From an uncultured Mucilaginibacter sp. (GTDB taxonomy: Bacteria > Bacteroidota > Bacteroidia > Sphingobacteriales > Sphingobacteriaceae), in NCBI GenBank assembly GCA_903864275.1, contig CAIPFE010000016.1, positions 20,580 to 84,579 on the forward strand: 64,000 bases of DNA. Direction: 5' to 3'. How positions within the stretch are numbered: the stretch's first letter is position 1; each line of letters starts with the position of its first letter. Below the pieces are notes generated by a model. The model did not search any database, was not told the origin of the DNA, and saw nothing but the letters and a program-made list of their open reading frames with translations. Made by a program: the position numbers and the translations under genes. Shown one piece after another: positions 60,331 to 64,000 of the stretch.

Positions 60331-61308
60331 ATGCTCCCATTATACCCGCTAAAATTCAAAACCATCTATAAAGACAAAATATGGGGCGGTCAAAAGATCA
60401 AAACCTATTTGCACAAGGATTTTGGCAGCCTGCCCAATTGCGGCGAGACCTGGGAAATATCAGGTGTTAAATCGGCTGTTTCGGTTGTTGCCAACGGTGA
60501 ACTGGAGGGGGAGTCGCTGGCAGACCTACTGGAAAAATACCTGGGTGATTTGGTTGGCGAAAAAGTATATGAACAATTTGGAAACATCTTTCCGCTACTA
60601 ATAAAATTTATTGATGCTAACGAGGACCTGTCTATCCAGGTACATCCTGATGATGAACTGGCAGAAAAGCGCCACAATTCATTTGGCAAAACCGAAATGT
60701 GGTATATTATCGAAGCCGATCCCGGCTCAACATTGATTTCAGGGTTTAATAAGGACCTTACAGAAAAGCAATATCTTGATAAATTCAACAGCGGCCATTT
60801 AACTGAAATTTTGAACAAAGAGGAAGCGAAGGCCGGTGACGTTTTCTTTTTACCGGCGGGCCGGGTGCATACCATCGGGAAAGGCCTGCTGATTGCCGAG
60901 ATACAGCAAACATCCGACATCACCTACCGTATTTATGATTTCGACCGTGTTGATGATAAAGGCAACAAACGCGAACTGCATACTGAAGAAGCCCTTGCAG
61001 CCATTGATTATAAACATTACCCTGATTATAAAACCAAATACCAGTCCGAAAAGGATAAAGCGGTTGAACTGGTAAGCTGCCCATACTTTACCACCAATTT
61101 ACTTGATTTTACAAAAAGTACCTCAAGGGATTACGCCAACCTTGATTCGTTTGTGATATATGTATGTATTGAAGGGGAATTTGCAGTTAAATATAACGGC
61201 ACTGCTTACCCGGTAAAAATGGGTGATTGCGTACTGTTGCCCAAAAGTATCGATAAAGTTCAGCTGGAAACAACATCGGGGTTTAAAATTTTGGAAAGCT
61301 TTGTTTAG
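60331..61308 (+). CDS. manA: Mannose-6-phosphate isomerase, class I
   Basis: A 325-residue cupin-fold zinc enzyme that interconverts mannose-6-P and fructose-6-P. Zinc-ligand motif IQVHPDDELAEKRHN and the later GDVFFLPAGRVHTIGKG are conserved; KIWGGQKIKTYL and TWEISG are the family's N-terminal motifs. The second half is a shorter cupin. Length fits the Bacteroidota short type I enzyme. Single gene, convergent with the histidine kinase gene; its stop codon lies inside the shared hairpin. Confidence 0.93.
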   Translation: MLPLYPLKFKTIYKDKIWGGQKIKTYLHKDFGSLPNCGETWEISGVKSAVSVVANGELEGESLADLLEKYLGDLVGEKVYEQFGNIFPLLIKFIDANEDLSIQVHPDDELAEKRHNSFGKTEMWYIIEADPGSTLISGFNKDLTEKQYLDKFNSGHLTEILNKEEAKAGDVFFLPAGRVHTIGKGLLIAEIQQTSDITYRIYDFDRVDDKGNKRELHTEEALAAIDYKHYPDYKTKYQSEKDKAVELVSCPYFTTNLLDFTKSTSRDYANLDSFVIYVCIEGEFAVKYNGTAYPVKMGDCVLLPKSIDKVQLETTSGFKILESFV

Positions 61309-61405
61309 AGATTAGAGACTGGAGATTAAGGCTTATTGGAAACTGGAGGTAAGGGATTAGATAAAAGAGCCGTTCTAAAACTAACCTCTAATCTCTAAAC
61401 TAATC
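61304..61405. repeat. Inverted repeat carrying both stop codons of a convergent pair
   Basis: TTTAGAGATTAGAG (61304-61317) and CTCTAATCTCTAAA (61386-61399) are exact reverse complements. Each arm includes the TAG stop codon of its gene (manA and the kinase). Further gattagag / ggagattaag units fill the inside. Confidence 0.85.
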
Positions 61406-62876
61406 TTATAGTAAACTTCGTTCCCACATCAACAGTACTGTCTATTTTAATGGTGCCGCCAAGCGACTCTACCTGGTTGCGGGTAATAAATAGCCCTATG
61501 CCTTTTGCATCAGGGTTTTGGTGGAACGTTTTATACATGCCGAAAACTTTATCGCCATAACGCGCCATATCAATACCAATACCATTATCCTCAAATATCA
61601 TATAGATATGGTTGTGATCTTTAACTGTCCGGCAGGTGATTACCGGCTGCCTGTCCATGTGCCGGTATTTTAATGAATTTGTAAGCAAGTTTTGTATAAT
61701 ACTTTCAAGGTAAGCGGGAATGTAGTTTATTACCGGGCATTTGCTAAAATCATATTCAATTTTAGCATCAGTACTTTCTATATTGCTTTGCAAAGCTGAT
61801 ACAACATTTTTAAAGACCTCTTCAAATTCCAGCGTTTTCCTTTCCCTGTCAATCTCTGTATGTATTTTTACTATTTCATTCAGGTGCTCTATAGTAGTGA
61901 TCAGGCTGCCGCTTATGGATTTTATATGCGCAAACACTTCGGCCTTGTCTTCGTCGGTTTCGCTTTCTTCGAATAAATTGACCATGAATTGCAAATTGCC
62001 CGTGTTTGAGCGCAGGTTGTGGGAAACAATATAAGCGAAATTCTGGAGGCGCTTATTTTGATCGTTCAATAAGGTAATAGACGATTGTAAAGCAAGTCCC
62101 TTCTTTTTTATGTTGTCAATATCCTGGAATATGCCTCTTATTTTTATGCATTTGCCGTAATCGTCAATAATGGGTACGCCCTTTGCCCTAACCCAGATCA
62201 AATTGTTTTTGGCCGTTCTGAACAGCAATTCCATATCATAGGGCTTACAGAATTTGATGGCATTATCTATAGCTTCGTTTAATACAGGGCGGTATTGAGG
62301 TTCAAAAAAGCTGATGGCTTCTTCAAGGCTCAATTTGACCTGGTCCGTTAACTCATAAATATCGAAGGCTTCTTTTGATAATGATAAGCTCATAGTCGGC
62401 ACATCGATCTCGAACCCGCTTACTTTGGCTATTGAACCGGTCTCATTGAAGAAAGAATCATTTCGGGCTGAACGTAAAGCTAAAAGCTTTGCCTGGTTAA
62501 TATTAATTAACGAGCCTGTAAACTTGGGGCCGTTGCCATTTTCCCACTTTTTAGTAGTGCTCTCAAACCACTGGTAACCGGTAGCTTTAGTTAAAAGCCT
62601 GACATGAACTGTATTGGTATTATCTTCGTTGCGGGTATTAATAGCCTTTAAAAATGACGGCTTATCGTGATAATAAAGCAGGTGCTCAAGAAAGTAATTG
62701 TAGGAGCATTCGATTTCCCCGGGCTTATAACCCAAAATGGAATAAAACCCAGCCGACCATTTAACATCTTTCGTGGTAATGTCAAACTCCCATACCCCCA
62801 CATTTATATGATCAATTATTTGAGCAAGATGGGATGCATCGTCACCATTAAAATTGTTCCCTTCTAAAATACTCAT
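61395..62876 (-). CDS. PAS-domain sensor histidine kinase
   Basis: A 493-residue cytoplasmic kinase without membrane segments. Two PAS domains (residues about 15-130 and 150-270; WSAGFYSILGYKPGEIECSY, then LSLSKEAFDIYEL) precede the phospho-acceptor region AYIVSHNLRSNTGNLQF. ATPase motifs follow: N box SIIQNLLTNSLKYRH, G1 EDNGIGID, G2 KGIGLFITRNQVESLGG. The signal is unknown. No response-regulator gene is adjacent, so this is an orphan kinase. Confidence 0.92.
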   Translation of the reverse strand: MSILEGNNFNGDDASHLAQIIDHINVGVWEFDITTKDVKWSAGFYSILGYKPGEIECSYNYFLEHLLYYHDKPSFLKAINTRNEDNTNTVHVRLLTKATGYQWFESTTKKWENGNGPKFTGSLININQAKLLALRSARNDSFFNETGSIAKVSGFEIDVPTMSLSLSKEAFDIYELTDQVKLSLEEAISFFEPQYRPVLNEAIDNAIKFCKPYDMELLFRTAKNNLIWVRAKGVPIIDDYGKCIKIRGIFQDIDNIKKKGLALQSSITLLNDQNKRLQNFAYIVSHNLRSNTGNLQFMVNLFEESETDEDKAEVFAHIKSISGSLITTIEHLNEIVKIHTEIDRERKTLEFEEVFKNVVSALQSNIESTDAKIEYDFSKCPVINYIPAYLESIIQNLLTNSLKYRHMDRQPVITCRTVKDHNHIYMIFEDNGIGIDMARYGDKVFGMYKTFHQNPDAKGIGLFITRNQVESLGGTIKIDSTVDVGTKFTIRLV

Positions 62877-63063
62877 ACGGATAGACAGATCATAAAATTA
62901 GTTTAATCAAAGTTCCAGCATCGTATAGAAAAATTGTGCCAAAAATAAATATCCCAAAAACATCAGTGATATTTATTAAAAAATCCGATAAAAATAGTTG
63001 AAATTTATTTAATATCTGATGAAATAAGGAGGCATAATATACGGTAAAAAATTAGATTTATTT
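62877..63063. other. 187 bp AT-rich gap between the kinase and AlkD-like genes
   Basis: AT-rich, with no ORF, repeat or hairpin of note. It should hold the kinase promoter on the minus strand, but no TAnnTTTG with a TTTG partner was found. Confidence 0.5.
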
Positions 63064-63729
63064 TTACGGGAGATCGACTTTTTTTGTTAATTCTTTTAAT
63101 GCATCCGATGCTATCCATTTTGCCGGTTTGCTTTCCTGGAGCGAAATACGGTAAGCTATTTCAATCGCTTCAATTTTCAGGATTTGGTTTCTTTTACCAA
63201 TTTGCCGAAGCGCCCAATTTATAGCCTTTTTAACAAAATTCCTGTTGTCCCATGCCTCACGCTCAATAATTTGCAAGAAATTTATAAAGGTTTTATCGTC
63301 GGCAGTTTTATTATGAATGGAATATTCAGCCATTAATACAAAGCCGGCCCGTTTAATAAACGCTTGATTATCGCTGCTGAATGCTAATGCTTTTTCAATT
63401 GCAAATGGCGTACGATCAAATAAATTGCCGCAAACCTGGTCGCAAATGTCCCACGAGTTAAAATCATTAACCCAGTCGTTAATTTGTTTCGAAGTGACCA
63501 TCAACGGATCATCAATCATCGAAGCAAGTATCCGGGCTTCGTGCAAACCTGTGTCCCAAAGGTCGAGGGCAAGCGCATGATCTTTTTTTAGGTCCCTCGC
63601 TAGCTTCCTCAATTCGGGGATTGGAATACCCAACGCCTTAGTATTTTCGATCGCAAAGCGTTTCATACCTTCCAGGTAAGCCGGGTTGGCCTTTTGCTTC
63701 AATAGCGCGATAACCTCGTCAATATTCAT
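63064..63729 (-). CDS. AlkD-like DNA alkylation repair protein
   Basis: A 221-residue HEAT-repeat-like alpha-helical protein of the DNA alkylation repair (AlkD/COG4912) family from ATG 63729 (MNIDEVIALLKQKANPAYLEG); eight more codons are possible. Family features: IPIPELRKLARDLKKDH, LHEARILASMIDDPLMVT, NDFNSWDICDQVCGNLF, and WDNRNFVKKAINWALRQIGKRN. The family removes bulky or cationic alkyl bases without flipping them. The catalytic Asp/Trp pair appears conserved (SWDICDQ). Confidence 0.88.
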   Translation of the reverse strand: MNIDEVIALLKQKANPAYLEGMKRFAIENTKALGIPIPELRKLARDLKKDHALALDLWDTGLHEARILASMIDDPLMVTSKQINDWVNDFNSWDICDQVCGNLFDRTPFAIEKALAFSSDNQAFIKRAGFVLMAEYSIHNKTADDKTFINFLQIIEREAWDNRNFVKKAINWALRQIGKRNQILKIEAIEIAYRISLQESKPAKWIASDALKELTKKVDLP

Positions 63730-63761
63730 AAACCCGTTTAGCCCCTCTTTCAAATTGTGAA

Positions 63762-63775
63762 GCGCTCATGAGCGC
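63762..63775. repeat. Perfect 14 bp palindrome GCGCTCATGAGCGC
   Basis: Lies 33 bp upstream of the AlkD-like start codon, on the 5' side of the gene. It could be a regulator site or a stem-loop for a gene outside the window. Confidence 0.4.
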
Positions 63776-63867
63776 CTTTAAAAGGATAAGTAAAAATATG
63801 AAAATAAGTTCGCGACCAGGGTCTTTTCTATCAGTAAGGGAGGCTTAGCAGTTTTCCTTCTAATTAG

Positions 63868-64000
63868 GGTCTGCTGAATAACCTAAACCATTTTGAAATA
63901 CAGGTAGTTGTAGCGAACTTGTGGGGATCAAGTGCAAGGAAATATGCAAAAGGCATCAAAAAGGCGTGCATCGGCGCCGAATTTCGTCAGCCCGTCGCAG
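63868..64000. mobile_element. Possible left end of an insertion sequence, cut by the window edge
   Basis: From agggtctgctgaataa onward the sequence changes character and resembles the terminal and leader region of a transposon. There is no ORF before the edge. The call rests on texture and recall of similar IS ends, not on a seen transposase or second end. Confidence 0.3.

Noticed and set aside
1-64000. tRNA, rRNA or riboswitch genes
   Set aside because: I looked for TTCGAnnC-type T-loops with acceptor pairing and for known riboswitch cores and saw none that held up; a covariance-model search would be needed to exclude them.

Overview
The window is a chromosome segment of a Bacteroidota bacterium, most likely Sphingobacteriaceae (Mucilaginibacter/Pedobacter-like). 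The signs are TAnnTTTG promoter elements, an sdhC-A-B operon with a type-B cytochrome b, many Gln- or Cys-terminated signal peptides, DUF6934, a eukaryote-like NADP isocitrate dehydrogenase, and very many palindromic intergenic repeats. No tRNA, rRNA, CRISPR array or prophage was recognised.

Layout. 0-8.4 kb: a 5'-truncated surface protein, a DHFR-family reductase, ClpC, the ABC-F factor EttA and a small beta-barrel. 8.4-14.7 kb: a VOC protein, two paralogous secreted TPR proteins flanking a lipoprotein gene, and a YhcC-type radical SAM enzyme. 14.8-20.7 kb: an acyltransferase followed by a mirror-ordered block, barrel - esterase - esterase - barrel, all on the + strand. 20.8-26.8 kb: SRPBCC, GNAT and YkuK proteins, an aldonolactone-oxidase-like flavoprotein, an M13 peptidase and a cupin. 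26.9-31.8 kb: the succinate dehydrogenase operon, with a ferritin-like gene and an S23 four-helix-bundle gene between sdhA and sdhB. 32-40 kb: PdeM, DegP/HtrA, DapF with a DUF6934 plus 59-codon gene pair behind it, a methyltransferase, a PfkB kinase, a roughly 0.5 kb terminal-inverted-repeat element and a second aldonolactone oxidase.

40.3-51.1 kb is the accessory region. It holds a type I restriction-modification operon (hsdR - yhcG - hsdM - hsdS), two secreted proteins of unknown function and a HigBA toxin-antitoxin pair. The HsdS protein carries an extra C-terminal domain resembling the Panacea/DUF4065 antitoxin fold. The yhcG gene contains five in-frame DNA palindromes, each encoding an ALRR-like motif. 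51.4-55.2 kb carries the conserved COG2308 - alpha-E - transglutaminase trio. 55.3-63.8 kb: P5C dehydrogenase, an acidic protein, a beta-barrel, isocitrate dehydrogenase, a degenerate nucleotidyltransferase, phosphomannose isomerase, a PAS histidine kinase and an AlkD-like protein. The last 130 bp may be the edge of an insertion sequence.

The strongest signal outside the genes is a class of intergenic elements built from degenerate 6-9 bp units, each locus with its own unit, usually in inverted pairs. They begin at or inside the stop codons of adjacent genes. In four of the eight convergent gene pairs they form the whole shared 3' region. In one case they have become about 50 codons of a protein C-terminus.
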